DNA of 64,000 bases. Source: Chryseobacterium ginsenosidimutans. GTDB lineage: Bacteria; Bacteroidota; Bacteroidia; Flavobacteriales; Weeksellaceae. Location: assembly GCF_030823405.1 (NCBI RefSeq), contig NZ_JAUSXC010000001.1, positions 1,905,001-1,969,000 on the forward strand, given 5' to 3'. The position numbers and the translations under genes are program-made. The notes under the pieces are model-generated. The model did not search any database. It had not been told where the DNA came from and saw only the letters and a program-made list of their open reading frames with translations. Of the stretch, positions 17,356-26,182 are shown in pieces (within the stretch, counting starts at the first letter, position 1; each line of letters opens with the position of its first letter).

Positions 17356-18845
17356 TCGTTAAAATAATGAAACCGGCGGGTTTCAGCTTTCCGGGAGTCA
17401 ATTACAACGATAAAAAAGTGAATAAAGGAACTGGGGAATTGATGCTGATGAAAAATTTTCCTTCGTTCATTAATGAAGCCAGTAGTCAGAAGGAGGTTCG
17501 GGATTATTTAAAATCAATTTCAAAAAACGAAAAAGTAAAGAAACCCCAATTTCACTCAGTCATTTCAACCAAGTTTCAGGGGCACAGCAAAGAAGAACTG
17601 AAAAATGTTGCAGAAGGTTTTATGAATGAAATGGGATACGGGACACAACCTTTCATTGTTGTATTTCATAAGGACACAGATAATAATCACGTCCACATTG
17701 TTTCCACAAGGGTTGATAAGCAATCCGGAAAGAAGATCGATGACAGTTACGAGAGGCTTAAAGCTCAAAAGGCATTAAGTAATACAATGGGAAAATTGTA
17801 CGGACAGAGTCCAGAAGCAGAATTGCACAAACTTCTAAATTACAAAATAAGTTCGTTCAGTCAGTTGGAAACTTTGCTTCATAGAAATGGTTATAAAATA
17901 AACAGAAACACAAATGATGAAAATTTTTATAGCATTTTAAAAAACGGAGTCATACAGCGAACACTTTCAGGGAATCAAATTGTTTTCGACAATAGTAAAA
18001 GTGATAGTAGAGCCAGACAGATTAAAGCCATTCTGAATAAATATAAGGAACTGTATTCCAACAAAGTTTTCAAAGTGGAAGACAATAGGCGAAGTCAATC
18101 AATGTTACCACAAGAAAAGATAGCTGACAGAGAAAATCTTTCAAAATCAAAAACTGAATTTGAAAGTGAGCTTCAGAAAAAGTTGAAAGATGTTTTCGGG
18201 ATCGATATGGTTTTCCATCATAAAGAAGATAAAAATCCTTTTGGCTACACCGTGATCGACCACAAAACAGGAAAAGTTTATAAGGGAGGTGATATAATGA
18301 AAATGAATGAAGTGTTTGAATTCACTTCTGACAAGCTGGATAAGAAGACTTTTGAAATCCTGAAGGACTATAATATTCGCAATCAGGAAACAAGAAAGAT
18401 ACTGCTTGAATTTTTTAAGAAGAATAATCCGGAAACAGAAATCAAGGACTTTATGATGTTTGAAAATCGAGGAAAAAAAGATCTGGAGACGTATCGAAAA
18501 GTCCAGTTTGAAGTAAAGGATTTTATTAGAAATAACAAAAACACAAATGATGAAAAAAAAGATATTTCTATAACGACTGCTGAAGACGGAAAGCTGTATG
18601 CTCTTCATACCAGATTCCATTACGTGGGTAAACTTCAACCATTAATCGGAGAAAAGGAATATCAAAAATTTTTAAATCCCATAGGCATAAATGAAGTGCA
18701 GACAGAAAACCGGACTGAAAATAATAAAAAAACAGAATTAAACAAAGCCGTCAACGAAATGCTATTTGAATGGATGAAAAGTTCAGGAACGGCAAAAGAC
18801 CCTGCTGAAAACGAACTCAAGAAACGAAGGAGGAAGAGGCGGTAA
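17352..18845 (+). CDS. mobB: MOBP-type relaxase / mobilisation nuclease
   Basis: A 497-residue DNA relaxase that nicks oriT and stays bound to the transferred strand. A candidate catalytic Tyr is Y18 in GVNYNDKK, and the metal-binding triad is H106, H113 and H115 in HKDTDNNHVHIV, exactly the relaxase signature. Residues 200-497 are a basic, Lys-rich tail ending in KKRRRKRR. It overlaps mobA by 4 bases and leads into parA about 70 bases downstream. Family assignment is firm; assignment to MOBP is inferred from the HxDxxNxHxH-type motif. Confidence 0.9.
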   Translation: MIVKIMKPAGFSFPGVNYNDKKVNKGTGELMLMKNFPSFINEASSQKEVRDYLKSISKNEKVKKPQFHSVISTKFQGHSKEELKNVAEGFMNEMGYGTQPFIVVFHKDTDNNHVHIVSTRVDKQSGKKIDDSYERLKAQKALSNTMGKLYGQSPEAELHKLLNYKISSFSQLETLLHRNGYKINRNTNDENFYSILKNGVIQRTLSGNQIVFDNSKSDSRARQIKAILNKYKELYSNKVFKVEDNRRSQSMLPQEKIADRENLSKSKTEFESELQKKLKDVFGIDMVFHHKEDKNPFGYTVIDHKTGKVYKGGDIMKMNEVFEFTSDKLDKKTFEILKDYNIRNQETRKILLEFFKKNNPETEIKDFMMFENRGKKDLETYRKVQFEVKDFIRNNKNTNDEKKDISITTAEDGKLYALHTRFHYVGKLQPLIGEKEYQKFLNPIGINEVQTENRTENNKKTELNKAVNEMLFEWMKSSGTAKDPAENELKKRRRKRR

Positions 18846-18914
18846 GGCCAAAGTTCCGGCTTCCGATAAAAATTTACAGCTAATAATTATCAAACAAAAA
18901 CCATCAACCAACCA

Positions 18915-19598
18915 ATGATCATCACTTTTGCCACCCAAAAAGGAGGAACCGGAAAAACAACATTGGCGATTGCTTTAGCCAATTATATTTCCACTAATTC
19001 CGAAAGAAAAATCAATGTGTTTGATTTTGATTATCAGAAATCCTTTTACTACAAATGGAAAGAAGATGAAGTGTTGGAAATTCCAAAATTGTACGATGTT
19101 GAGATTATTGGTGAAGATGATGGGCAGCCTTTTTCGGACTTTGATACTCTTATTGATCTGAAAGAAAGCGAGGAGATCAATCTCTTTGATCTGGCAGGAA
19201 CACTTGATGCTAAATACAGCGACTTATTGATATACAGCGATTTTATCGTGATCCCATTTGAATATTCCGATGTATCTGTAAAATCAACGTTGGTTTTTAT
19301 CAATATGCTGGGATTATTGGAAAGCGAGGCCGAAAGAATATTTATCCGTTCCAAATATGATAAAGGATACAAATACCTAAATCAGGAAGCAATGGACATT
19401 GAGCTGGCAAAATATGGAACGCTGCTGCCAAGTCCAGTATTCAAGAGAAACATCCTGCAAACTATTAATACCAGAAACCTAGCTGGCAAGCACAAATATG
19501 CCGTAGAAAATACACTCGATGAACTTTTAAAGCATATCAATGAAAACTCAAAGATCAAAATAGAAATTCTGAAAAAGAAGGAAAAAGCCAAAGATTAG
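18915..19598 (+). CDS. traA: ParA/MinD-type ATPase (TraA of Bacteroidota conjugative transposons)
   Basis: A 227-residue ATPase with the deviant Walker A K9GGTGKTT16 at the very N-terminus, FDFDYQ in place of the usual switch, and INLFDLAGTLD as Walker B-like segment. ParA proteins open tra operons in Bacteroidota elements, where they probably help position or stabilise the element or the transfer machinery. There is no parB beside it. It follows the relaxase by about 70 bases and precedes a membrane-anchored protein. Confidence 0.85.
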   Translation: MIITFATQKGGTGKTTLAIALANYISTNSERKINVFDFDYQKSFYYKWKEDEVLEIPKLYDVEIIGEDDGQPFSDFDTLIDLKESEEINLFDLAGTLDAKYSDLLIYSDFIVIPFEYSDVSVKSTLVFINMLGLLESEAERIFIRSKYDKGYKYLNQEAMDIELAKYGTLLPSPVFKRNILQTINTRNLAGKHKYAVENTLDELLKHINENSKIKIEILKKKEKAKD

Positions 19599-19633
19599 AC
19601 ACCGAAAAACATCCACTAAATAAAACATAAAAA

Positions 19634-20221
19634 ATGATTAAAATTTCACTTAGCATACTGGCGGTTTACCTGATGTATTATGCAGGTAACATCTTATACG
19701 ATCTGTTTCTCAAAAAAGAAAAAGCAATTTACAAAGAAGAGACTGAGGAATTTTCTTTGTCCGCCATCTCCGAGCAGTACGAAGATCTTACTGCAACTAT
19801 TGGGATTGAAGATGTTGAAAATCTCAACACTCCGAGATCCTTTAATAAAAATCAAATCCATCCCGATTTCATTGATGAAGAAAGACAAGATCTGGAGTAT
19901 TTGAGGGAACGATTTGAATCTGAACAAGATTTAGATGAATTGGATAATGCACCAAAAAAGGATTCCACCGAAAAGGAAAACCTAAAAAATTCTGAAAATT
20001 CTGAATCAAGTGAAACGTATCCTAACCAAAAAGAAAAAGTATCAAAAGAACAGGAAATCCAAAAACCTTACGATGTGATTCCCCAAAGCCCAATTATTAA
20101 AGACAAAGCCACAGAAAATTCCAGAATAAAAGAATGGAAGAAGATGCTCAATCTTTCTGAAACTTTGGTTCAAATGGTTGCCAACTATGACGGACACAAA
20201 GTTTACCATTCCACGATGTAG
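19634..20221 (+). CDS. Membrane-anchored acidic transfer protein (TraD-like position)
   Basis: A 195-residue protein with one N-terminal membrane helix (ISLSILAVYLMYYAGNILYDLFL), then a long cytosolic, Glu/Ser/Lys-rich, probably disordered stretch and a short ordered C-terminal part (RIKEWKKMLNLSETLVQMVANYDGHKVYHSTM). Position between parA and traE matches small membrane proteins (TraC/TraD) of other Bacteroidota tra operons, but I cannot prove homology by eye. Confidence 0.6.
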   Translation: MIKISLSILAVYLMYYAGNILYDLFLKKEKAIYKEETEEFSLSAISEQYEDLTATIGIEDVENLNTPRSFNKNQIHPDFIDEERQDLEYLRERFESEQDLDELDNAPKKDSTEKENLKNSENSESSETYPNQKEKVSKEQEIQKPYDVIPQSPIIKDKATENSRIKEWKKMLNLSETLVQMVANYDGHKVYHSTM

Positions 20222-20341
20222 TCTTTATTCTAAATAATATAACTCACTAATAAACAACGTGTTAAAAATACGATACAGGGTATTCTATGCCCAAAAACCA
20301 AAAATAAACCAATTAATTAACCTTCTAAAAGCACACTTATT

Positions 20342-20662
20342 ATGAATCAAAAATTCAAAAAACACCAAATGATGAAAAAAATTTTAACCCTCGCTTTTGT
20401 AGTGATGGCACTAACACCTGCATTTGCACAAGGCGGTGCAACAGCCATCTCGAACGCCGCCAACGACATTAAGGATTATTGGGATCCTATCAAACTAATC
20501 CTGAAAGCAGTTGGTGGATTGGTCGGTTTCATTGGAGGTCTTAGAGTGTACAACAAATGGACGAACGGCGATCAGGATGTCAACAAAGAAATTCTCGGTT
20601 ATGGAGGAGCAATGATCTTCCTGTTAGTAGTTCCGGAATTCGTAACCGCATTTTTTGCCTAA
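20342..20662 (+). CDS. traE: TraE / DUF4134 conjugation protein (VirB2-like position)
   Basis: A 106-residue exported membrane protein with a signal peptide (MKKILTLAFVVMALTPAFAQ) and two hydrophobic helices (ILKAVGGLVGFIGGLRVY; GGAMIFLLVVPEFVTAFF), a layout like VirB2 pilins and typical of DUF4134. The ATG at 20342 gives a 10-residue lead; the ATG at 20372 (MKKILT) would give a cleaner signal peptide and is a real alternative. TraF begins 1 base after its stop. Confidence 0.88.
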   Translation: MNQKFKKHQMMKKILTLAFVVMALTPAFAQGGATAISNAANDIKDYWDPIKLILKAVGGLVGFIGGLRVYNKWTNGDQDVNKEILGYGGAMIFLLVVPEFVTAFFA

Positions 20663-20663
20663 G

Positions 20664-20990
20664 ATGGGATTTTATTTATACAAGGGGCTCAAAAAACCCC
20701 TTGTGTTTTTCGGACTGAAAGGGAAATACATTTTTTACGCAGTGGGTGTCATTGGCACAGGAGTAATTTTGGCGCTGGTATTATCGAAGTTTGGATTACT
20801 AGGTTCTTTATTCGGACTCGCAATAACCGCAGGAGGTGTTTATCTGATCTTCAAAAGACAGGACAAATATGGGCTATATGACAAGACCAAAAATTTCGAT
20901 CAGATCTTGATCTTTCCAAAAAAATTAACCAACAAAAGACTTTTAAAGAATGATGAAACCGAAAGGTTCCATATGACGAATAAAAAATAA
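20664..20990 (+). CDS. traF: TraF / DUF4133 conjugation protein (VirB3-like)
   Basis: A 108-residue inner-membrane protein with the start MGFYLYKGLKKPLVFFGLKG, two adjacent membrane helices (residues 25-65) and a cytosolic tail, the pattern of VirB3-like DUF4133 proteins. A TTG three codons upstream overlaps traE; the ATG at 20664 is preferred. It sits right before traG, in the usual VirB3-VirB4 order. Confidence 0.9.
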   Translation: MGFYLYKGLKKPLVFFGLKGKYIFYAVGVIGTGVILALVLSKFGLLGSLFGLAITAGGVYLIFKRQDKYGLYDKTKNFDQILIFPKKLTNKRLLKNDETERFHMTNKK

Positions 20991-21001
20991 ATAAGTTCAA
21001 T

Positions 21002-24000
21002 ATGAAAAAGGAAAAACAAGCATTTAACATCCCTTTTATCGGGTATGATTATGCAAAAGATTTCAATTGGGATTTTGATGTTCTTTTCGGACAATATGGG
21101 AACCCTATCATCGGGATCAAAATAAAAAATATTGTCGAACAGTACTCGGCAGACCCGGATAGCTATCTCAATTTCCACACGGTTTTAAATCAGGTGGTAT
21201 CAATCATTGGAGAAGGAAGAATTGTTCAGAAACTCGATATTTTCTCTAAGAAAAAATACACCGCTGAACAATCAAACCAATTTCTGCAACAAAAATATTC
21301 GGAACATTTTGAGGGAAGGCTTTTTAAAACCATCGAAACGGTGCTTTTGTTTACAGATATCATCGATGATAAACTGAAAAAGAAAATGAAGCATTATCAT
21401 TTTTCGGATAAAAGTTATAAGGAACTAAGGGATAAGTGCCAGAAAGTATTGATGCTTTTGAAACAGAATAATTGTGAACCTGAGTTTTTATTTGAGAAAG
21501 ATTTTGATTACTACATTTCGGGAGTTCTGTCGATGCAGTTTACAGAAACTCCAACTTTTGATAATATAAAAAGCACCAACGAATTTTTACAGATCGGAAA
21601 CAGGTTTGTGAAAAACATTGCCTATGTTGACGTAGAAAACATTGATCTGCCATCGGAAATTGAGCCTTACTCAGTTTTAGGAGGTAATGGAGCTGCAGCT
21701 GAGACGGCGGTTGATAATTTTAGCTTCATCAATGAACTGGAAGACTACGAGACCATTGTCTACAATCAGATCATTACTATTCCGCTTCAGGCACAACAGC
21801 AGAGGGAGCTCGACAAAAAAAAGAAAAAGCACGAAGGGGCAGCCAACAATTCCCCGTCCAACGCGATTATCGCAGATGAAATCCAGACCCTGCTTCATAA
21901 CATAGCCATTGACGGACAGCTCGTTGTCAATGCTCATTTTTCAATCTTATTTTCCGCAGAAACACTGGAAAAAATGGAGAACATTCAGTCGATGATTGAA
22001 AACAAACTTTTCACCAAGGGTATCATTGTTTCTAAAAATGCGTATAACCAATTGGAACTTTGGCGGGCAGCTATTCCGGGTAATAGCACCGAACTTAGAG
22101 AATACGATTTATTTATGACGACAAGCGAAGCGGCCTTGTGTTTTTTTTTAAAAGAAAGTTACCCCGTCAATGAAGAATCCAACTTCTACCTGAGATTTAC
22201 AGACAGACAAGGCGTTCCGCTAAAAGTAGATCCTTCGGATTTACCGATGAAAACAGGAAGAATTAATAACAGAAATAAGTTCGTTCTCGGACCTAGTGGG
22301 TCAGGCAAGAGTTTTTTAATGAACAATATTATCGAGCAGTATTTGACTTACAATTATGATGTCGTCATTGTTGATACAGGGGATTCCTATTCAGGAACGT
22401 GTAAATACAAAGGAGGGAGATACATTCAGTACACCGAAGAAAAACCGATCACGATGAATCCTTTTCTGATGGATAAGAAAGAATTTAATATTGAAAAAAT
22501 AGAATTTTTAACCAACCTGATCTTCCTGATCTGGCAAGGTCCTGACTCCTCAATGTCATCAGCACAAAAGTCCATATTAGACAATGTATTGATGTCGTAT
22601 TATCATCAGTATTTTAACTCAGGACAAGAGTGGTATGAAAATAAAACTTCGGAAGAACTCATTCTCTATCTGAGTAAATACAACATTCACGAAGATGATC
22701 TTCTTTCTGAATATGAGAATGAAGCCAAAGGACATCAAAACTATTATGACATTCTGGGGATTACATTCGATGCCAGTTGTAATGAAATCAAGGAAGCCGG
22801 AAGAAAATTGTTAAAATTTTATCATCCTGATAAAAACATCAACAATCCGGAATATGAAAGTGAGAATTTCTATAAAGTCTATGAAGCGTATGATACGCTG
22901 AACGATGAAGAAAGAAGGAAAATATACAATGAAACGCAGTTGATCTTAATTAAGTCGAATGACATCATCAAGCAGACCAGATCATCTGAGCAGTGGAATG
23001 AATCTTTTAGAAAAGCCATCATCATAAAAATTAAAGAATTAGAAGAAAAGCTAGTTGTAACAGAACTTTCGTTTAATGGATTTTATGATTACTGCGATCA
23101 ATTTCTTCCAATCTATTTGAATAATAAGAAGCACAACATCATTGAGAAGGAATTTAATCTTCGAACATTTTTGTTTGTTCTGAGAGATTTTTACAAAGGC
23201 GGTAGGTACGGAACGACGCTCAATGAAAGCTCAGATAATACGCTGTTCGATGAAACATTCATTGTTTTTGAGATCGATAACGTAAAGGACAATCCGAAGC
23301 TGTTTCCAATAGTGACGTTGATTATAATGGACACTTTTATTCAGAAAATGCGCCTTAGAAAAGACCGCAGAAAAGCTTTGATCATAGAAGAAGCGTGGAA
23401 AGCCATTGCGAGTAAATTAATGGGAGGTTATATTCTTTATTTGTATAAAACAGTACGGAAATTTTGGGGAGAAGCCGTAGTTGTTACTCAGGAACTGGAT
23501 GATATTATCGGGAATGCAGTCGTAAAAGAAAGTATAATCAATAACTCGGACACTTTTATATTGCTTGACCAGACGAAGTTCAAAGACAACTTTGACAAGA
23601 TCGCTTCATTACTTTCACTCAATAAAGTAGAGCAGAACAAGATTTTTACCATTAATAATCTCAATAATAAATTCGGAAGAAGTCGTTTTAAAGAATTTTA
23701 TCTGAAAAGAGGTTCCAAAGGAGAGGTATACGGAAACGAGGTTTCTTTGGAGCAGTATCTGACCTACACAACAGAAAAACCTGAAAAGTCTGCTGTTGAG
23801 TATTATGTACATCGATATGGCAATTATGATGAAGCATTGCGCAGAATAGTTGCTGATTTGAAAATCTTCGGAGACAGTCTGGAAAACTTGGTGTCGCTCG
23901 TGAATTTATATCAAAATCCATTGGATCAAAAAATCAATTCCTTTTACGGAATGATGAAAAAAGAACATAAAGGGAAGAATGTCTTCAAAGTCATCTCGCA

Positions 24001-24067
24001 GGAATTGGAAGACCGTAATATCAGTTTTTCAGAATTAATAAATAAAAAACAATATGAAAAAGTTTAG
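21002..24067 (+). CDS. traG: TraG: VirB4-like conjugation ATPase with a nested J-domain
   Basis: A 1021-residue cytosolic ATPase that powers pilus assembly and DNA transfer. Walker A is GPSGSGKS near residue 430, Walker B is ALIIEEAW near residue 795. It is roughly 200 residues longer than TraG proteins I know of from Bacteroidota (about 830). The extra part includes residues 580-645, a complete DnaJ-type J-domain: NYYDILGI, helix II EIKEAGRKLLKFY, the H608-P-D610 loop, then FYKVYEAYDTL and RRKIYNE. Residues 231-290 hold a Lys/Asn linker (KKKKKHEGAANN). It overlaps the next gene by 14 bases. The J-domain implies recruitment of an Hsp70 (DnaK); that role is inference. Confidence 0.92.
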   Translation: MKKEKQAFNIPFIGYDYAKDFNWDFDVLFGQYGNPIIGIKIKNIVEQYSADPDSYLNFHTVLNQVVSIIGEGRIVQKLDIFSKKKYTAEQSNQFLQQKYSEHFEGRLFKTIETVLLFTDIIDDKLKKKMKHYHFSDKSYKELRDKCQKVLMLLKQNNCEPEFLFEKDFDYYISGVLSMQFTETPTFDNIKSTNEFLQIGNRFVKNIAYVDVENIDLPSEIEPYSVLGGNGAAAETAVDNFSFINELEDYETIVYNQIITIPLQAQQQRELDKKKKKHEGAANNSPSNAIIADEIQTLLHNIAIDGQLVVNAHFSILFSAETLEKMENIQSMIENKLFTKGIIVSKNAYNQLELWRAAIPGNSTELREYDLFMTTSEAALCFFLKESYPVNEESNFYLRFTDRQGVPLKVDPSDLPMKTGRINNRNKFVLGPSGSGKSFLMNNIIEQYLTYNYDVVIVDTGDSYSGTCKYKGGRYIQYTEEKPITMNPFLMDKKEFNIEKIEFLTNLIFLIWQGPDSSMSSAQKSILDNVLMSYYHQYFNSGQEWYENKTSEELILYLSKYNIHEDDLLSEYENEAKGHQNYYDILGITFDASCNEIKEAGRKLLKFYHPDKNINNPEYESENFYKVYEAYDTLNDEERRKIYNETQLILIKSNDIIKQTRSSEQWNESFRKAIIIKIKELEEKLVVTELSFNGFYDYCDQFLPIYLNNKKHNIIEKEFNLRTFLFVLRDFYKGGRYGTTLNESSDNTLFDETFIVFEIDNVKDNPKLFPIVTLIIMDTFIQKMRLRKDRRKALIIEEAWKAIASKLMGGYILYLYKTVRKFWGEAVVVTQELDDIIGNAVVKESIINNSDTFILLDQTKFKDNFDKIASLLSLNKVEQNKIFTINNLNNKFGRSRFKEFYLKRGSKGEVYGNEVSLEQYLTYTTEKPEKSAVEYYVHRYGNYDEALRRIVADLKIFGDSLENLVSLVNLYQNPLDQKINSFYGMMKKEHKGKNVFKVISQELEDRNISFSELINKKQYEKV

Positions 24068-24707
24068 CATTCTATTTTTAGGATTTGGAAGTTTATTGTG
24101 TGCTCAAAACACCTACATCGATCCTACGGTAACGGCAGCAATGATTCTATATTCTGAAAATCTAAAAGCCAAACAGAATGAGGTCATCGAAGAAACTTCA
24201 AAACTAAAAGATGCCCAGACGTGGGTCGGAACCCAGATGGTTGCAGCTAACGATATTCAGAATAAAATTCTGAAGGGTTTAAAAGAAGTTTCCGGGACAC
24301 TGCAAAATGGTATTCAGGTGCAGGAGATCTACTCGGAACTCAATAAGTGTTACAATTACTCAGCACAAGTAGGACAATTAGCATCAGCACATCCGCAATA
24401 CGCAATTTTTGGGGTAAAAGCTTCCCAAAAAACCTACGATCAAAGCCTGAAAATAGTGACAGATGTTTCTGACATCCTCGCATCCGGAGAACTCAATTTG
24501 GCGACAGCGGGGGACCGATACAAAATTCTGCATAACATTTCAAGTAATGTAAAAAATCTGAAGTTGTGGCTTTTGGCCATCAAATTAAGATTGGAGAAAG
24601 CAAACCGATTGGGATTCTGGAATTCCATCAATCCATTTGCAGGCTACATCAATACAGACAAAGCGATTGTTGAGGATATTATGGATCGGTATAAAAGGAA
24701 TTTTTAA
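24054..24707 (+). CDS. TraI/VirB5-like periplasmic transfer protein, paralogue 1
   Basis: A 217-residue exported protein with a signal peptide (FSILFLGFGSLLCAQ) and a long helical body. It resembles the protein at 25509-26177: both have a (A/S)AxHPxY motif near residue 115 and a closing block (LRLEKA, then INTDKAIVEDIMDRYKRNF). Position between TraG and TraJ is that of TraI, a VirB5-like minor pilus component in other type IV systems. It overlaps traG by 14 bases. Homology to VirB5 is inferred from position and helical make-up. Confidence 0.7.
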   Translation: MKKFSILFLGFGSLLCAQNTYIDPTVTAAMILYSENLKAKQNEVIEETSKLKDAQTWVGTQMVAANDIQNKILKGLKEVSGTLQNGIQVQEIYSELNKCYNYSAQVGQLASAHPQYAIFGVKASQKTYDQSLKIVTDVSDILASGELNLATAGDRYKILHNISSNVKNLKLWLLAIKLRLEKANRLGFWNSINPFAGYINTDKAIVEDIMDRYKRNF

Positions 24708-24717
24708 AACCAAAAAG

Positions 24718-25440
24718 ATGAAATCGAGGAACGAGATTCGCCGACTTTATGGAGGCAAAAATAAGTTGTTTTTAAGTTTGCTTTTTTCTGCAATCTACGT
24801 CGTTTTAACTTCTTCCGGTGGCGGTTCCACACCAGCTTGGCAACAGGAAAATGTATCATTTCCGATGATGGATTTGGAGATCAATGCCACAATGAAAGAA
24901 CACGACAGGCAAAAAGAGATGCGGGAAAAGCAAACGCTGAATGCGACTGTGGAAACCGCCAATAGAACCCAATGGAACAACTTCAAAGACAAGATTACCA
25001 AAATTCAGGATCGATTGAGGATAGTTTCATTTGCCATCCAGGCAATACCGACAGGAATAGCAATGAGCAGGGAAATAACAAAAATAACAAACAATCAGAC
25101 TGCTATTATCAATGAAATAAACGATGCTCCTTATTCCATTATAGCCGTTTTGCCTTCTCAGGTTCAGTTTGTGGATGATCTGCAAATGGTAACCAGACTC
25201 GTAACCGGAATCATTTTGTCTTACGGAGCCATCAATCAAATGGAGAAATCGGAACGCAAAGTATTATTGGATTATGCTTTAGGCGAAGTGAAAACATTGA
25301 GCAGGAATTCTACGCATATGCTTTTGAAAATACGGGATATAAAAGCCAAAGTAAAACGAAATAAAAGAGCCTTTCAGTATTATGTCAACAGAGACAAGCA
25401 AGTAGTTGAAAGCATAATTAATAACATCAAGTCTTTTTAG
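24718..25440 (+). CDS. Helical transfer protein with N-terminal membrane anchor
   Basis: A 240-residue protein with one membrane segment (LFLSLLFSAIYVVLTSS), a Gly-rich joint (GGGSTP) and a helical periplasmic part. The frame extends 27 codons upstream, but that overlaps the previous gene by 71 bases; the ATG at 24718 lies 10 bases after that gene's stop. Its last residues, RDKQVVESIINNIKSF, match the C-terminal signature of both neighbours, so it may be a distant paralogue. No known family recognised. Confidence 0.65.
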   Translation: MKSRNEIRRLYGGKNKLFLSLLFSAIYVVLTSSGGGSTPAWQQENVSFPMMDLEINATMKEHDRQKEMREKQTLNATVETANRTQWNNFKDKITKIQDRLRIVSFAIQAIPTGIAMSREITKITNNQTAIINEINDAPYSIIAVLPSQVQFVDDLQMVTRLVTGIILSYGAINQMEKSERKVLLDYALGEVKTLSRNSTHMLLKIRDIKAKVKRNKRAFQYYVNRDKQVVESIINNIKSF

Positions 25441-25508
25441 AAATGAAATCGAAGATTCGGCGGAGCCAATGTATTTCACAAATTTCTTAATGATAAAATA
25501 ATAATGAT

Positions 25509-26177
25509 ATGAGCAAAAAAGCAATTCTTCTTGGAGTTTTATTCTTCACTGTTGCATCCGTAAAAAGCCAGCAGATAGTTATCAATGACAAACTTTTATC
25601 ACAGATCACCGTAAATCACGGCGTTCGATTGGGAAGTGAACAGACTTTTTTGAATTCGTATGAAAAGCAAAAAGAACTGTATGATGATATCAACAATAAA
25701 ATCACGCAGATCATCGCCATTCAGGAATACATCTATCAACAGCTCAAAAATGTGAATTCGGCGCTTACCCAGAGCAAAAAGCTTATCTACCTCTATCAAT
25801 ATCTCGGTAAAATCGTGACGAACTCCAATAAAATGCTGGATCTATCCGCACAGCATCCTGAATATTCGATACTCATTTCAAAATATTATGTTGAAATAGG
25901 CAAGCAGACGATGAAGCTTCAGCAGGAAGTTACCCAGGATATTCTCAATGAAGACAAAGATTTTTTGATGGATGCGATGGACAGGGAAATGCTCATTGAA
26001 AAAATATTTATAAGGGTAAGAAACATTAATGGCAATATACTGTACATCAATCTGCGATTAGAAAATGCTAAGAAGATCCCTTATCTGTATCAGGTTCCTA
26101 TACTCAGAAATTACATCAGTATAGACAAACTTATTGTTGGCGATATTATTCAGAAATACAAATACATCTTTAATTAA
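25509..26177 (+). CDS. TraI/VirB5-like periplasmic transfer protein, paralogue 2
   Basis: A 222-residue exported helical protein (signal peptide AILLGVLFFTVASVKSQ). It aligns by eye with 24054-24707: QHPEYSILISKYYVEIGKQTMK against AHPQYAIFGVKASQKTYDQSLK, LRLENA against LRLEKA, and a closing IDKLIVGDIIQKYKYIFN. The two flank the 240-residue gene, so a local duplication is likely. The role is probably structural, in pilus or core assembly. Confidence 0.7.
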   Translation: MSKKAILLGVLFFTVASVKSQQIVINDKLLSQITVNHGVRLGSEQTFLNSYEKQKELYDDINNKITQIIAIQEYIYQQLKNVNSALTQSKKLIYLYQYLGKIVTNSNKMLDLSAQHPEYSILISKYYVEIGKQTMKLQQEVTQDILNEDKDFLMDAMDREMLIEKIFIRVRNINGNILYINLRLENAKKIPYLYQVPILRNYISIDKLIVGDIIQKYKYIFN

Positions 26178-26182
26178 AACTT

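Noticed and set aside
18147..18638. 163-codon frame antisense to the relaxase C-terminus
   Set aside because: Phe/Ile-rich product from reading Lys/Asn codons backward; shadow of the relaxase gene.
24637..24717. 27-codon N-terminal extension of the 24718 gene
   Set aside because: It would overlap the preceding gene by 71 bases and put a basic, non-signal stretch before the membrane anchor.
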